A stretch of 64,000 bases of DNA, taken from NCBI GenBank assembly GCA_014075275.1, contig CP046179.1:366501-430500 (forward strand), in the 5' to 3' direction. The notes under the pieces were generated by a model. It saw only the letters and a program-made list of their open reading frames with translations, had not been told where the DNA came from and ran no database searches. The translations under genes were made by a program, and so were the position numbers. Origin of the DNA: Boseongicola sp. (GTDB lineage Bacteria; Pseudomonadota; Alphaproteobacteria; Rhodobacterales; Rhodobacteraceae). Of this stretch, positions 43,453 through 52,803 are shown piece after piece; the stretch's first letter is position 1; each line of letters begins with the position of its first letter.

Positions 43453-44195
43453 GCAAGGATCAAGAGTGGGATCAAAACCTCGGTCAGTTGTTCGGCTGCG
43501 CCGAGACTGTCACCAGTATAGCCGTTTAAGCGGGACATCAGGCGGCGCGAGATTAGGTAGAAAAGGATGGCAGTGCACAAAAGTGCATAGGCCGCTGCCG
43601 AAAAACTTACGGTGATCCACAGCGGAAGCAGGGCGATGGCGGCAAAGGCCCACAAGATGCCGTCAGTGCCGCGTGGGGTATCGTCCATGAAGGATGCGGC
43701 GCCTTCGGTGCGGGCATAGGGCAGGTTGCGCATGAGCCAGACCATGGCCCCGCGCCCAAGGGCGTGACCCGCGATCAGGGTGGCGATGGCGGCGGGCAGG
43801 GGCAGAAGGGCAAGGGCTGCGATTTTGATGGTGAGTGTCATGCCCAAGGCGAGCGCGCCATAGCTGCCGATGCGGCTGTCGCGCATGATCTCAAGCGCGC
43901 GTCCGCGTGATTGGCTGCCGCCGAGGCCATCGGCGAGGTCGGCGAGGCCATCTTCATGGAGTGCTCCGGTCAGGACCATTCCGGCGGCCACTGTCAGTAG
44001 GACAGCGATGGCCTGGGGCAGGATGGTGGACAGCGCGAAGAGGATGATTGCCAGAGCAATGCCAATGGCCAGACCGATTGCGGAATACCAGCGGGTGGCG
44101 CGGGCCATGGTGGCGTCGGTATATTCAACGGGCGGGAAGTGCAGCCGGGTCAGGAACCCTGCGGCGAGGATCAGTTCTGTGCGGGTATCATTCAC
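43443..44195 (-). CDS. cobS: Adenosylcobinamide-GDP ribazoletransferase (cobalamin synthase)
   Basis: 250 residues starting with GTG at 44195, which overlaps the cobT stop by four bases. An integral membrane protein with about seven helices. The conserved acidic motif HEDGLADLADGLGGSQSRGRALEIMRDSRIGSYG is diagnostic, and the C-terminal LNGYTGDSLGAAEQLTEV is the family's second acidic motif. It joins adenosylcobinamide-GDP to alpha-ribazole (or its phosphate) at the inner membrane, the last assembly step. It is called CobV in the Pseudomonas denitrificans naming. Confidence 0.95.
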   Translation of the reverse strand: MNDTRTELILAAGFLTRLHFPPVEYTDATMARATRWYSAIGLAIGIALAIILFALSTILPQAIAVLLTVAAGMVLTGALHEDGLADLADGLGGSQSRGRALEIMRDSRIGSYGALALGMTLTIKIAALALLPLPAAIATLIAGHALGRGAMVWLMRNLPYARTEGAASFMDDTPRGTDGILWAFAAIALLPLWITVSFSAAAYALLCTAILFYLISRRLMSRLNGYTGDSLGAAEQLTEVLIPLLILAWL

Positions 44196-45199
44196 GCTGG
44201 GCCTGTGACGCCTGCGTCTTCGAAGCTGGCCATGTCGGTCAGCATGCGCGCGGCGGCTTGCAGAAGGGGCCATGCCAGGAGCGCCCCGGTGCCTTCGCCG
44301 AGGCGTAGGGACAGGTCCAGAAGCGGGTCGGCCTTTAGGGCGGCGAGCATGGTCTGGTGGCCCTGTTCCTGGGATTTATGGGCGAAAATCATGGCGTTAC
44401 GGGATGCGGGTTCGATATGCGCGGCGACGAGGGCGGCTGAGGTGGCGATGAAACCATCGACGATGACGCAGCGGCCAGCGGCGGTGGCACCCATCATGGC
44501 GCCTGCCATCATGGCGATCTCGAACCCGCCGTATTCGGCGAGGGCGTCAGCGGCGGATAGATCGCCAGTGCGTTGGGCTGCGCGGGTCAGGGTGGCGGCT
44601 TTGGCGGTGAGGCCCGCGTCATCAAGTCCGGTGCCGCGCCCCGTCAGCGTGTCGATATCCGTGCCGGTGATTTTATGGGCCAGGAGGGTGGCGGAAGAGG
44701 TATTGGCGATGCCCATTTCACCGAATGCCACCGCGTCCCAGTTGCCATCAGCGCCAAGCGCGCGGCCTTTGGCGAGGGCCTCGTCGCGCTGCTCGTTGGT
44801 CATGGCCGGGCGGGTCAGGAAGCTGGCTGTGCCGGGGGCGACGCGCTGGTCGATCAGGCCGGGAATGTCGAAGGGATCGCCCGCGACACCGGCGTCGACG
44901 ACGCGCAAGGATGCTCCGGTGGAATTCGCGAAGACGTTGGCAGCCGCGCCGCCTGCGACGAAGTTCAGCACCATCTGACGCGTGACCTCTTGCGGGAAGG
45001 CGGAAACGCCTTCGGCAGCGATGCCATGGTCGCCCGCGAAAATCGTCAGTTGGCAGGTTTCCATCTTCGGGTTCAGGTTGCCCTTGATCGTGGCGATTTG
45101 GCTGGCCAATGCTTCGATCCGGCCAAGCGCGCCCAAAGGTTTCGTTTTCATGTCGATCTTGCGTTGAAGATCGGTTGCGAATGTCGTTTGGTCGTTCAC
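44192..45199 (-). CDS. cobT: Nicotinate-nucleotide-dimethylbenzimidazole phosphoribosyltransferase
   Basis: 335 residues. The sequence TKPLGALGRIEALASQIATIKG, then IFAGDHGIAAEGVSAFPQEVTRQMV and NTSSATLLAHKITG and the catalytic Glu in LRLGEGTGALLAWPLL, shows the full CobT family. It makes alpha-ribazole 5'-phosphate from dimethylbenzimidazole and nicotinate mononucleotide. It is first in the minus-strand operon cobT, cobS, phosphatase, and divergent from cobO, with 74 bases between the starts. It is CobU in the older naming. Confidence 0.95.
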   Translation of the reverse strand: MNDQTTFATDLQRKIDMKTKPLGALGRIEALASQIATIKGNLNPKMETCQLTIFAGDHGIAAEGVSAFPQEVTRQMVLNFVAGGAAANVFANSTGASLRVVDAGVAGDPFDIPGLIDQRVAPGTASFLTRPAMTNEQRDEALAKGRALGADGNWDAVAFGEMGIANTSSATLLAHKITGTDIDTLTGRGTGLDDAGLTAKAATLTRAAQRTGDLSAADALAEYGGFEIAMMAGAMMGATAAGRCVIVDGFIATSAALVAAHIEPASRNAMIFAHKSQEQGHQTMLAALKADPLLDLSLRLGEGTGALLAWPLLQAAARMLTDMASFEDAGVTGPA

Positions 45200-45273
45200 G
45201 GCTTGGAATCCCTGTGGATGGCTGGGCTATGTTTACGAATAGAACGCAAAAGCCTCAATCCCGGGACGCCAAC

Positions 45274-45894
45274 ATGACCGACGAAAACGACATCAACACC
45301 CGCCACAAAGACCGAATGCAGAAGATCAAGGCTGCGCGCGACCGGATGATGGAGAACAAGACCACCGAGAAGGGGTTGATCATCGTTCTGACCGGCAAGG
45401 GGAAAGGCAAATCCAGTTCGGGATTCGGGATGATTTTCCGCGCGATTGGGCATGGGATGCCGTGTGCGGTGGTGCAGTTCATCAAGGGCGCGTGGAAATC
45501 TGCGGAATGTGAGCTGATCAAGGATAAGTTCGCGGACGAATGCCCGATTTATGTGATGGGCGAGGGGTTCACCTGGGAAACGCAGGATCGCGAACGCGAT
45601 ATTGAGATGGCGCAGGCGGCATGGGAGAAGGCGAAAGATCTGATCCGGGATGAGAACAACAAGATGGTGCTGTTGGACGAGATCAACATCGCGATGCGCT
45701 ATGATTACATCGACGTCGAGGATGTGGCGGATTTTCTGGTGAACGAGAAACCGCCGATGACCCATGTGATACTGACGGGACGGAATGCCAAAGAGCCATT
45801 GATTGATGTGGCAGATATGGTGACGGACATTCAGGATGTGAAACATCCGTTCCGCACCCAAGGTGTGAAGGCGCAGGCCGGGGTCGAGTTTTAA
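45274..45894 (+). CDS. cobO: Cob(I)yrinic acid a,c-diamide adenosyltransferase
   Basis: 206 residues of the CobA/CobO family. The P-loop is VLTGKGKGKSSSGFG (near residue 40), followed by VQFIKGAWKSAE, then MVLLDEINIAMRYDYI and VILTGRNA. It adds the 5'-deoxyadenosyl ligand to the corrinoid. The ATG at 45274 was chosen as the family start; codons upstream lie in the divergent promoter. Five bases separate it from the HAD gene, forming the operon cobO, HAD, cobQ. Confidence 0.95.
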   Translation: MTDENDINTRHKDRMQKIKAARDRMMENKTTEKGLIIVLTGKGKGKSSSGFGMIFRAIGHGMPCAVVQFIKGAWKSAECELIKDKFADECPIYVMGEGFTWETQDRERDIEMAQAAWEKAKDLIRDENNKMVLLDEINIAMRYDYIDVEDVADFLVNEKPPMTHVILTGRNAKEPLIDVADMVTDIQDVKHPFRTQGVKAQAGVEF

Positions 45895-45899
45895 GGCCC

Positions 45900-46511
45900 A
45901 TGGGTCAGCCTGCGATCATTGTCTGGGATTTCGACGGGGTTTTGAACCGCAATATCGTCGGGGGTCAGTTCATCTGGAGCGACCGGATGGACGCGGAGCT
46001 GGGCCTGGATTGCGAGGCGTTTGACGAATTTCTGTTCCGTTCGCACAGGATGAAACAGGCGATAACCGGACAGGTTGATATTCGGGAGTTCGTGGCCGAG
46101 TGGCTGGCGGATCAGGATACCGATGTGACGGCTGAGGCGTTTTTGGCGTTTTGGTTTCAGAATGACCTGTATCCTGATGTGCCTGTGCTGGACCTTTTGC
46201 GGGCGCATCGGGCGCGTCATGTGATTGGAACCAACAACGAAGACCGGCGCGTGCGGGCGATTGAGGCTGTGCCGGAATTCATGGCGCATGTTCGCTGTGT
46301 CTTTGCCTCGGGGCGGATGAAGGTTGCAAAGCCCGCAGACGGGTTCTTTGAGGTGGTCGAAGTCTGGGCAGGAGTGCCCGCGACTGAGATACTGCTGGTC
46401 GATGACACGGACGCGAATGTCGAAGCGGCGGTTGCGCGGGGTTGGCGTGGGTTTCTGTTCAACGATGAGACCCGGAGCTGCTTGCCGGAGTATCTGGGGT
46501 TGGCGGGGTGA
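45900..46511 (+). CDS. HAD-superfamily hydrolase within the cobalamin operon
   Basis: 203 residues. Motif I is WDFDGVLN (the nucleophile and acid Asp), motif II is IGTNN, the Lys lies in [11 protein letters not shown], and motif IV is [13 protein letters not shown]. It is a small soluble phosphatase with a helical cap of about 90 residues between motifs I and II. It lies 5 bases after cobO and overlaps the cobQ start (GTG 46508) by four bases, so it is in the operon. It could act on a corrinoid intermediate or on alpha-ribazole phosphate; no function is established. Confidence 0.82.
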   Translation: MGQPAIIVWDFDGVLNRNIVGGQFIWSDRMDAELGLDCEAFDEFLFRSHRMKQAITGQVDIREFVAEWLADQDTDVTAEAFLAFWFQNDLYPDVPVLDLLRAHRARHVIGTNNEDRRVRAIEAVPEFMAHVRCVFASGRMKVAKPADGFFEVVEVWAGVPATEILLVDDTDANVEAAVARGWRGFLFNDETRSCLPEYLGLAG

Positions 46512-47962
46512 CGCGGGCGTTGATGATACAGGGCACAGGCTCGAACGTCGGGAAATCGGTGATCGTGGCGGGGTTATGCCGTGCGGCGGCGAACCGGGGA
46601 TTGAAGGTGCGCCCTTTCAAGCCGCAGAACATGTCGAACAATGCTGCGGTGACCGAAGATGGTGGCGAGATCGGTCGGGCGCAGGCGTTGCAGGCGTTGG
46701 CGTGTCGCGCCGCCCTGACGGTGCATATGAACCCTGTTTTGCTGAAACCAGAAACCGATACCGGCAGTCAGGTGGTGGTTCAGGGGCGTGCGACTGGGGC
46801 CATGAAGGCGGGTGATTATAAGGCGGCGAAGCCGGGATTGATGACGGTTGTTCTTGAGAGTTTTCAACGGGTTGGAGAGGATGCCGATCTGGTTTTGGTT
46901 GAGGGCGCGGGTAGTCCGGCCGAGATCAACTTACGGGAAAGCGACATTGCCAACATGGGGTTTGCGCGGGCGGCGGGTGTGCCGGTTGTTCTGTTGGGGG
47001 ACATTGACCGTGGCGGAGTGATTGCGCAGATCGTGGGGACGCAGGCGGTTCTCGAGGCCGGTGATGCCGCACAGATTGCGGGCTTTGCGATTAACAAGTT
47101 TCGCGGCGATCCCCGGTTGTTTGACGATGGATATGCCGAGATCGAGACGCGCACCGGGTGGACCGGTTTCGGGGTGATCCCTTGGTTTCGCGATGTTTCG
47201 AAGTTGCCTGCTGAAGATGCGGTGGATCTAGGCTCGGGGGCGGCATCGGGCGAATTTCACGTCGTTGTTCCAATGCTGAGCCGGATTGCGAACTTTGATG
47301 ACTTTGACCCGTTGATGGCGGAGCCGAATGTGCGGTTGACGATGGTGCGCCCGGGGCAGGTTTTGCCACGTGATGCGGATCTGGTGATCTTGCCAGGAAC
47401 GAAGTCGACCATTGGCGATCTGGCGTTTCTGCGGGCGCAGGGTTGGGACGTTGATCTGGCGGCCCATGTGCGCCGTGGCGGTCAGGTTTTGGGAATTTGC
47501 GGCGGGTATCAGATGCTTGGTCGCAAGATCGTGGATCCTGATGGTTTGGACGGTGCGGCGGGCGAGACCGAAGGTTTGGGGCTGTTGGACACCCAGACGG
47601 TGATGACGCCTGCGAAGGCATTAACGCGGGTGCGGGCAAGCCATGTTGCGACTGGTTTGGGCCTTAATGGCTATGAGATCCATATCGGGCAGACAGCGGG
47701 TGCGGATTGTGCGCGACCCTATGCGATGATCGGGGATCAGGCGGACGGGGCGGTGTCGTCTGATGGTCGTATTGCCGGGACCTATCTGCACGGGTTGTTT
47801 ACGGATGATGCGTTTCGCGCGGCTTGGTTAACGGCGCGCGGAGTTGCGGCGGCGAATGTGTCTTATGGGGCCGAAGTGGACCGGATTCTGGACGAATTGG
47901 CGGCGCATTTGGAGACGCATATGGATCTGGATGCGCTGTTCGCCGTGGCGGGTGAGGTTTAA
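46508..47962 (+). CDS. cobQ: Cobyric acid synthase
   Basis: 484 residues, GTG start at 46508. The N-terminal ATP-binding half has [22 protein letters not shown] and [15 protein letters not shown]; the C-terminal class I amidotransferase half has the Cys in [12 protein letters not shown] and the His in YLHGLF. It amidates four side chains of adenosylcobyrinic acid diamide using glutamine and ATP. The last gene of the plus-strand operon; its stop overlaps that of the convergent cobC by four bases. Confidence 0.96.
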   Translation: MTRALMIQGTGSNVGKSVIVAGLCRAAANRGLKVRPFKPQNMSNNAAVTEDGGEIGRAQALQALACRAALTVHMNPVLLKPETDTGSQVVVQGRATGAMKAGDYKAAKPGLMTVVLESFQRVGEDADLVLVEGAGSPAEINLRESDIANMGFARAAGVPVVLLGDIDRGGVIAQIVGTQAVLEAGDAAQIAGFAINKFRGDPRLFDDGYAEIETRTGWTGFGVIPWFRDVSKLPAEDAVDLGSGAASGEFHVVVPMLSRIANFDDFDPLMAEPNVRLTMVRPGQVLPRDADLVILPGTKSTIGDLAFLRAQGWDVDLAAHVRRGGQVLGICGGYQMLGRKIVDPDGLDGAAGETEGLGLLDTQTVMTPAKALTRVRASHVATGLGLNGYEIHIGQTAGADCARPYAMIGDQADGAVSSDGRIAGTYLHGLFTDDAFRAAWLTARGVAAANVSYGAEVDRILDELAAHLETHMDLDALFAVAGEV

Positions 47963-48927
47963 TAGGCTGCGTCTTCGAAGCGTTCCCACTCTTCTTCTGA
48001 GCCGGGGAATCCCAACCTCATCCAGCTATTCGAATATGGAAAAATCCGACTCCAGATACGAGAATTGGCTAGCATCTCCTGGCATGCAGCAGCCGCTCCT
48101 GTATCGTATGTTCGAAATAGATGAGTTCCACCAACTGGAATCCATGCTGCTTTGATTGCAATGCTGTCCATGCGAGATGCGTCTTCGGCAAGTTGGGTGC
48201 GCATATTATCTTGCCAATTCAGGTCATTGAGGGCTTTCGTGCCGATCTCGATCGCAGGGCCAGAGGCGGGCCATGGGCCTGCGCCGGATTGGATTTGGTC
48301 GATCATGTTTTGCGGCCCGGCGACAAAGCCGAGACGCGCGCCTGCCAGCCCGAAGAACTTGCCGAAAGACCGCAGGACCACGACGTTTTCCGGCATGGTG
48401 CCGGGAAGGAGCGAGAGGTCGGGGGTGGCGTCGCCGAAACTTTCATCGACGATGAGGATGCCGACCTTTTGGGCCAGTTTATGCAGGGCTTCGGGATGGA
48501 TGTGGTGGCCGGTGGGATTGTTGGGGTTGACCACGATGGCCACGTCGGCGCCGGGCAGGTCGGTTTCGGATGTGACCCGGGTAACGGTCCAGTTGGCGTC
48601 GTTTAGGGCGGCTTGGAACTCGTTATATGTCGGCGACAGGATGCGGGCTTCGCCGGGGGTGGCGAGGCGTGGCAGAAGCTGGATCGCGGCTTGTGCGCCG
48701 GCCATCTGGGTCATGGGCCAGGTGGTGCGATACGCGGTGCGGGCGGCTTGCAGCAGATTTGCGGTGGCGTCTTTGTCGGGAAGGCTGCGCCAAGCGGCGT
48801 CGCTGAGCATGGGCACGGGATAGGCGCGCCGATTGATGCCGGTTGAGAGGTCAATCCAGTCGTTGGCTGTGCCGCCGTATGTGTTTATCGCGCGGGCCAG
48901 ATCGCCGCCGTGATCGCGTGTGCTCAT
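47959..48927 (-). CDS. cobC: L-threonine-O-3-phosphate decarboxylase-like aminotransferase
   Basis: 322 residues, PLP-dependent fold type I. It opens with [14 protein letters not shown] and [16 protein letters not shown], as in CobC/CobD, with the substrate-binding [10 protein letters not shown], Asp in IVDESFGDA and the PLP Lys in [16 protein letters not shown]. The enzyme supplies aminopropanol phosphate for the nucleotide-loop arm. It is followed on the plus strand by convergent cobQ and preceded by cbiB, 21 bases away. Confidence 0.92.
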   Translation of the reverse strand: MSTRDHGGDLARAINTYGGTANDWIDLSTGINRRAYPVPMLSDAAWRSLPDKDATANLLQAARTAYRTTWPMTQMAGAQAAIQLLPRLATPGEARILSPTYNEFQAALNDANWTVTRVTSETDLPGADVAIVVNPNNPTGHHIHPEALHKLAQKVGILIVDESFGDATPDLSLLPGTMPENVVVLRSFGKFFGLAGARLGFVAGPQNMIDQIQSGAGPWPASGPAIEIGTKALNDLNWQDNMRTQLAEDASRMDSIAIKAAWIPVGGTHLFRTYDTGAAAACQEMLANSRIWSRIFPYSNSWMRLGFPGSEEEWERFEDAAY

Positions 48928-48948
48928 GTCAGCTTCTTCGCTGGTCTT

Positions 48949-49887
48949 TCAGAAGATGACAAGAAGGAGCAGGAGGGCGGCGAGGCCTGCCAGACTTTTG
49001 AGGTAAAGGGCGAGGGCGCGGGTGATGTCTTTGCCAGTTGGATCGGGGGCGGTTTCGTTGACATATGCGTCGTCGGTGGGACCGGTTTCGTAGGCGCGGG
49101 GGCCCGAAAGGCGGATATTAAGGCCACCAGCCATCGCCGCCTCGGGCCAGCCTGCGTTGGGCGAACGGTGATGGTGGGCGTCGCCCACGACAGTTTTCAG
49201 GGATTTCACCGGGTGGCCAGACGCTAGGGAAAAAATCAGGGCGGTCAGGCGGGCGGGTATCCAGTTCACGACGTCGTCGAGGCGGGCAGCGGCGCGGCCG
49301 AAATGCAGATAACGGTCGCTTTTGTGGCCGATCATGCTGTCCAATGTGTTGATGGCTTTGTAGGCGGCGATGCCGGGCAGGCCGAGAAGGACACCCCAAA
49401 AAACCGGGGCGACGATGCCGTCGGATGTGTTTTCCGCGAGGCTTTCGATGACGGCGCGGGCGATCGCGTGTTCATCAAGGCTTGACGGGTCCCGTCCGAC
49501 GATCTTTGCGACTTCAGAGCGGGCTTCTTCTATATCATCCCGGTTCAGGGGACGGGCGACGTTGGCGACGTGGTCGTGCATGCTGCGAGGGGCAACGAGA
49601 GGTGCGGCGAGAATACCGGTCAGAACCGCTCCGATAATGCCGCCGGGCAATACAAAGGTGAGCCCGATTGTTGGCACCAACACGACGAGAAGTGTGATGA
49701 AAACAGTTACTCGGCCCCAGAAGATATGATCTGAAGGTTGCTCTTCGCTAAGATTAAAGCGCAGTTCCATCCAAGAAATAAGGCGGCCAATCCATGTGAC
49801 AGGATGGCCAACTAGGCGAAACAGTCGATCTGGCCAGCCAAAGGCGCCTTCGATTGCCAAAGCTATGAGCATTGCAAGCGACGTCAT
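48949..49887 (-). CDS. cbiB: Adenosylcobinamide-phosphate synthase CbiB/CobD
   Basis: A 312-residue membrane protein. FGWPDRLFRLVGHPVTWIGRLISWME is the family N terminus; SLAENTSDGIVAPVFWGVLLGLPGIAAYKAINTLDSMIGHKSDRYLHFG is the diagnostic core; NAGWPEAAMAGGLNIRLSGP closes it. It attaches aminopropanol (phosphate) to cobyric acid at the inner membrane. It is co-transcribed with cobC (21 bases) and divergent from cobU, with 87 bases between the starts. No cobalamin riboswitch was seen in that gap. Confidence 0.94.
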   Translation of the reverse strand: MTSLAMLIALAIEGAFGWPDRLFRLVGHPVTWIGRLISWMELRFNLSEEQPSDHIFWGRVTVFITLLVVLVPTIGLTFVLPGGIIGAVLTGILAAPLVAPRSMHDHVANVARPLNRDDIEEARSEVAKIVGRDPSSLDEHAIARAVIESLAENTSDGIVAPVFWGVLLGLPGIAAYKAINTLDSMIGHKSDRYLHFGRAAARLDDVVNWIPARLTALIFSLASGHPVKSLKTVVGDAHHHRSPNAGWPEAAMAGGLNIRLSGPRAYETGPTDDAYVNETAPDPTGKDITRALALYLKSLAGLAALLLLLVIF

Positions 49888-49974
49888 CCCATGTCCCTTT
49901 GCGGTTAGCTTTCAATTGAATGACATTCCTGGCAGCGCTATGCAACGTGAGGTGGCAAGAAACGGAGCCATATT

Positions 49975-50487
49975 ATGGGACGCATCATATTGGTGACGGG
50001 TGGTGCGCGCTCGGGCAAGTCTGTCTGGGCCGAGGCCCGGATGCGCGATCTGGCAGGGCCGCCGGTTTACATTGCGACCGCTGAAGCGCGCGACGGTGAG
50101 ATGGAGGGCCGGATCGCGGCGCATATTGCGCGCCGGGGACCGGAGTGGTCGACGGTTGAAGAACCCCGCGATTTGGCGGGGGCTTTGCAGCGAACAGATG
50201 GGGCCGGGGCGCGATTGGTGGATTGCCTGACGTTGTGGTTGACCAATGAGATGCTGGCGGATGGGGGCGATTGGGAAGCTGCGCTGGAGGGTCTTGTGGA
50301 GGTTTTGAAGGGCCAAGCGGCACCTGTTGTATTGGTGACCAATGAAGTCGGATCAGGGATTGTGCCTGCGAACGCGCTGTCGCGAGCGTTTCAGGATGCT
50401 GCGGGAACGGTTAATCAGGCGGTTGGGGCGATTGCCGACGAGGTTGTTTTGGTCGTTGCAGGGCAGCCTTTGAGGATTAAAGGGTGA
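49975..50487 (+). CDS. cobU: Bifunctional adenosylcobinamide kinase / guanylyltransferase
   Basis: 170 residues. The P-loop VTGGARSGKSVWAE is at the start, YIATAEARDGEMEGRIAAHIARRGPEWSTVEEP contains the guanylylated His, and LVDCLTLWLTNEML and VTNEVGSGIVPANALSRAFQDAAGTVNQAV complete the family pattern. It phosphorylates adenosylcobinamide and loads GMP from GTP. It stands alone on the plus strand, followed by the palindrome cluster. It is CobP in the older naming. Confidence 0.95.
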   Translation: MGRIILVTGGARSGKSVWAEARMRDLAGPPVYIATAEARDGEMEGRIAAHIARRGPEWSTVEEPRDLAGALQRTDGAGARLVDCLTLWLTNEMLADGGDWEAALEGLVEVLKGQAAPVVLVTNEVGSGIVPANALSRAFQDAAGTVNQAVGAIADEVVLVVAGQPLRIKG

Positions 50488-50488
50488 A

Positions 50489-50592
50489 CCGATCTCCGAC
50501 GCGGAGATCGGTGCGGAAACTCAACGGAGTTTCCGTTTGATTCTGCGATCATTCCCGCGTCGGGAATGGGGCGGAGACCGCGTCGGTCTCCG
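50489..50592 (+). repeat. Cluster of four palindromes, three with ACG/CGT spacers
   Basis: Four hairpins in a row: CCGATCTCCG-ACG-CGGAGATCGG (50489-50511), GGAAACTC-AACG-GAGTTTCC (50515-50534), CATTCCCG-CGT-CGGGAATG (50550-50568) and CGGAGACCG-CGT-CGGTCTCCG (50572-50592). The arms differ entirely, while the central CG-ACG-CG (or its complement) is kept. They sit between the convergent cobU and spuC-like genes, so they could act as bidirectional transcript ends. Confidence 0.8.
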
Positions 50593-51990
50593 TTAGTTTG
50601 CCGCCACCATTTTGCCTTCGGCCTGCAATTGCGCGTGGGTTTGATCCAGCGATTTCCAAGCGCGTTCGATCAACGTGTCGATCTCTTCAGTGGACAGGAT
50701 CAGCGGCGGCGAAATTATCATGCGGTCGCCAACATGGCGCATGATCAGATTGTTGTCGAAGCAATGGCCGCGGCAGACCAAACCGGCGGTTCCGGGACCG
50801 CCGGCAAATGTCGCGCGGCTGGCACTGTCGGGCGTCAGTGCGATGGAGCCCATCATTCCGACGATCTTCGCTTCGCCCACCAATGGATGATCTGCGAGTG
50901 ATTCCCATTTTCCCTTGAGGTAGGGCGCGGCGGTGTCGCGGACGTGGTCTACGAGACCTTCTTCTTCGATAATCCGCAAGTTTTCCAAGGCGACAGCCGC
51001 GGCCACTGGATGGCCGGAATAGGTGTATCCGTGGTTGAATTCGTCCGAGCCGAGAACAGAGGCAATCTCGTCCGACAGGATCGACCCGCCGATGGGCTGG
51101 TAGCCAGACGAAAGGCCCTTGGCGATGGTCATGATGTCGGGTTGGATGCCGATGACTTCGCTGCCAAACCATGCGCCGGTGCGACCAAAACCGCAGATTA
51201 CTTCGTCGGCGATCAGCAAGATATCATGTGCGTTGCAGATACGTTTCAGTTCCGGCCAGTATGTCTCGGGTGGAACAATCACACCGCCAGCGCCCTGAAT
51301 GGGTTCGGCGATGAAAGCGGCGACATTGTCGACACCAAGTTCGGCAATTGCCGTTTCCAACTCGCGTGCGCGGGCGAGGCCGAAGTCCGCAGGTGACATA
51401 TCCCCGCCTTCAGCCCACCAATTTGGCTGACCGATGTGGTGAATGTCCGGGATCGGCAGGCCGCCTTGGGCGTGCATGGCCGCCATCCCGCCCAATGATC
51501 CGCTGCCAACGGACGAGCCGTGGTAAGCGTTCTTGCGGCTGATGATGATCTTCTTGTTTGACTGGCCTTTTAACGCCCAATATTGACGGACGAGGCGAAT
51601 GTTCGTGTCGTTCGCTTCGGAGCCGCCGCTGGCGTAAAAGACGTGGTTCAGGTCGCCGGGGGCCAGTTCGGCCAGTTTGGCCGAAAGCGCAATGACCGGC
51701 GTGTGGGTCGTTTTGAAGAAGGTGTTGTAGTAGGGCAATTCGCGCATCTGGCGGGCTGCAACCTCGGCCAGTTCATTGCGGCCATAGCCGATGTTCACGC
51801 ACCAGAGACCCGCCATGGCGTCCAGCACCCGCTCGCCTTCGGAATCGGTTAGCCATGCTCCGTCGCCGCGCACCATGACGCGCGCGCCATTTTGCTTCAG
51901 ATCATCCTGAGCCGTGAAGGGGTGCACATGGTGTGCGACATCCAGCGCCTGTAGTTCTGCCGTGGGCATATGGTTGGTGATCATGGTCAT
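50593..51990 (-). CDS. spuC: Class III aminotransferase, putrescine-pyruvate type (SpuC-like)
   Basis: 465 residues. PLP enzyme landmarks are MAGLWCVNIGYGRNELAEVAARQM, FYASGGSEANDTNIRLVRQYW, KNAYHGSSVGSGSLGGM, EPIQGAGGVIVPPETYW, the Asp in IADEVICGFGRTGAWFGSE and the PLP Lys in TIAKGLSSGYQPIGG. These closely follow SpuC, which moves the amino group of putrescine to pyruvate. The ATG at 51990 is preceded by GAGGAG. A GntR gene and a polyamine importer follow, which supports the substrate. Confidence 0.85.
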   Translation of the reverse strand: MTMITNHMPTAELQALDVAHHVHPFTAQDDLKQNGARVMVRGDGAWLTDSEGERVLDAMAGLWCVNIGYGRNELAEVAARQMRELPYYNTFFKTTHTPVIALSAKLAELAPGDLNHVFYASGGSEANDTNIRLVRQYWALKGQSNKKIIISRKNAYHGSSVGSGSLGGMAAMHAQGGLPIPDIHHIGQPNWWAEGGDMSPADFGLARARELETAIAELGVDNVAAFIAEPIQGAGGVIVPPETYWPELKRICNAHDILLIADEVICGFGRTGAWFGSEVIGIQPDIMTIAKGLSSGYQPIGGSILSDEIASVLGSDEFNHGYTYSGHPVAAAVALENLRIIEEEGLVDHVRDTAAPYLKGKWESLADHPLVGEAKIVGMMGSIALTPDSASRATFAGGPGTAGLVCRGHCFDNNLIMRHVGDRMIISPPLILSTEEIDTLIERAWKSLDQTHAQLQAEGKMVAAN

Positions 51991-52029
51991 GGCGCAGCGC
52001 TCCTCAGGGTGCGGGACGTTTGCCACAAA

Positions 52030-52041
52030 ATATGATCAAAT
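52030..52041. promoter_or_regulatory. Candidate GntR operator upstream of the spuC-like gene
   Basis: ATATGATCAAAT at 52030-52041, a near-palindrome 39 bases before the spuC-like start. It differs at one position from the perfect ATTTGATCAAAT at 52804-52815 upstream of potF. Both flank the GntR gene. Confidence 0.5.
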
Positions 52042-52072
52042 TATTGGTTAGGTCAATCGTTGCGCTGGACGC

Positions 52073-52747
52073 CTAGTCATTTAATGTTAGCCGAACCTGT
52101 CCAATGCCCTGTCTAATATCATCAGATATTGCATGTGCGGCTCTTTCGACTTGCCCTTCACGAAGGGCAATCAGGGCTTCGGTGTGTTTGTCCGGCAGAT
52201 TTGACGTGCCGAACCGACCGCAGACGATTCGCAAACTTGGACCCACTTGAAGCCATAAAGACTTTGCAATTTTGGCCAAAACCTCTGCATCTGCCTGCTC
52301 GTAAAGACGGAAATGAAAGCGATAATTGAACTCAAGATAGCTTTCGATACTGCCATTTTCGATTGCGGCATCGACTTGAGCGTCCAGTTCCGCGAGTTCG
52401 CGCAGACAGTCGTCTGTCATACGTCGGGCGGCAAGTTCTGCCAGTCGCGGCTCGATAGATAGACGTGCGAACCCAATTTCCTCAAGTACTTCGCGGGTCA
52501 TGACAGGCACGTTCACGCGGCGATTACCGCCAGATTCCAAAGCACCTTCTGCTGTCAGGCGCCGGATAGCCTCACGCACCGGAGTCATCCCGCCGCCGAT
52601 CATTTCCACAAGCCCCTGGATCGTTACGGCTTGCCCTGGCACCAGCCGACCGAACAAGATCATGTCGCGGATCTGGTGGTAGATCGTTTGGTGCTCTGGA
52701 AGTTTGGCGGCGACTTTGTTCATTGCATTTGTTCCCACATTCGACAC
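52073..52747 (-). CDS. GntR-family (FCD-type) regulator of the polyamine locus
   Basis: 224 residues. The N-terminal winged helix is HQTIYHQIRDMILFGRLVPGQAVTIQGLVEMIGGGMTPVREAIRRLTAEGALES; the FCD C-terminal domain (FARLSIEPRLAELAARRM, YRFHFRLYEQADAEVL, DKHTEALIALREGQVERAAHAI) holds the His/Asp residues that bind metal or small acids. The gene lies between spuC-like (same strand, downstream) and potF (divergent), and a shared palindrome near both target starts suggests it controls them. The effector is not known; a polyamine or its product is likely. Confidence 0.88.
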   Translation of the reverse strand: MSNVGTNAMNKVAAKLPEHQTIYHQIRDMILFGRLVPGQAVTIQGLVEMIGGGMTPVREAIRRLTAEGALESGGNRRVNVPVMTREVLEEIGFARLSIEPRLAELAARRMTDDCLRELAELDAQVDAAIENGSIESYLEFNYRFHFRLYEQADAEVLAKIAKSLWLQVGPSLRIVCGRFGTSNLPDKHTEALIALREGQVERAAHAISDDIRQGIGQVRLTLND

Positions 52748-52803
52748 GGATTTGAGACCGGTTTCAGGTGTCCTATCACGAATTTACTTGTTTTGTGCGT
52801 AGA

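Noticed and set aside
49888-49974. Cobalamin riboswitch between cbiB and cobU
   Set aside because: The 87-base gap is too short and lacks the conserved B12-box sequence; none was found in the 45200-45273 gap either.
50489-50592. CRISPR array
   Set aside because: The repeats are palindromes of differing sequence without regular spacers of equal length, and no cas gene is present.
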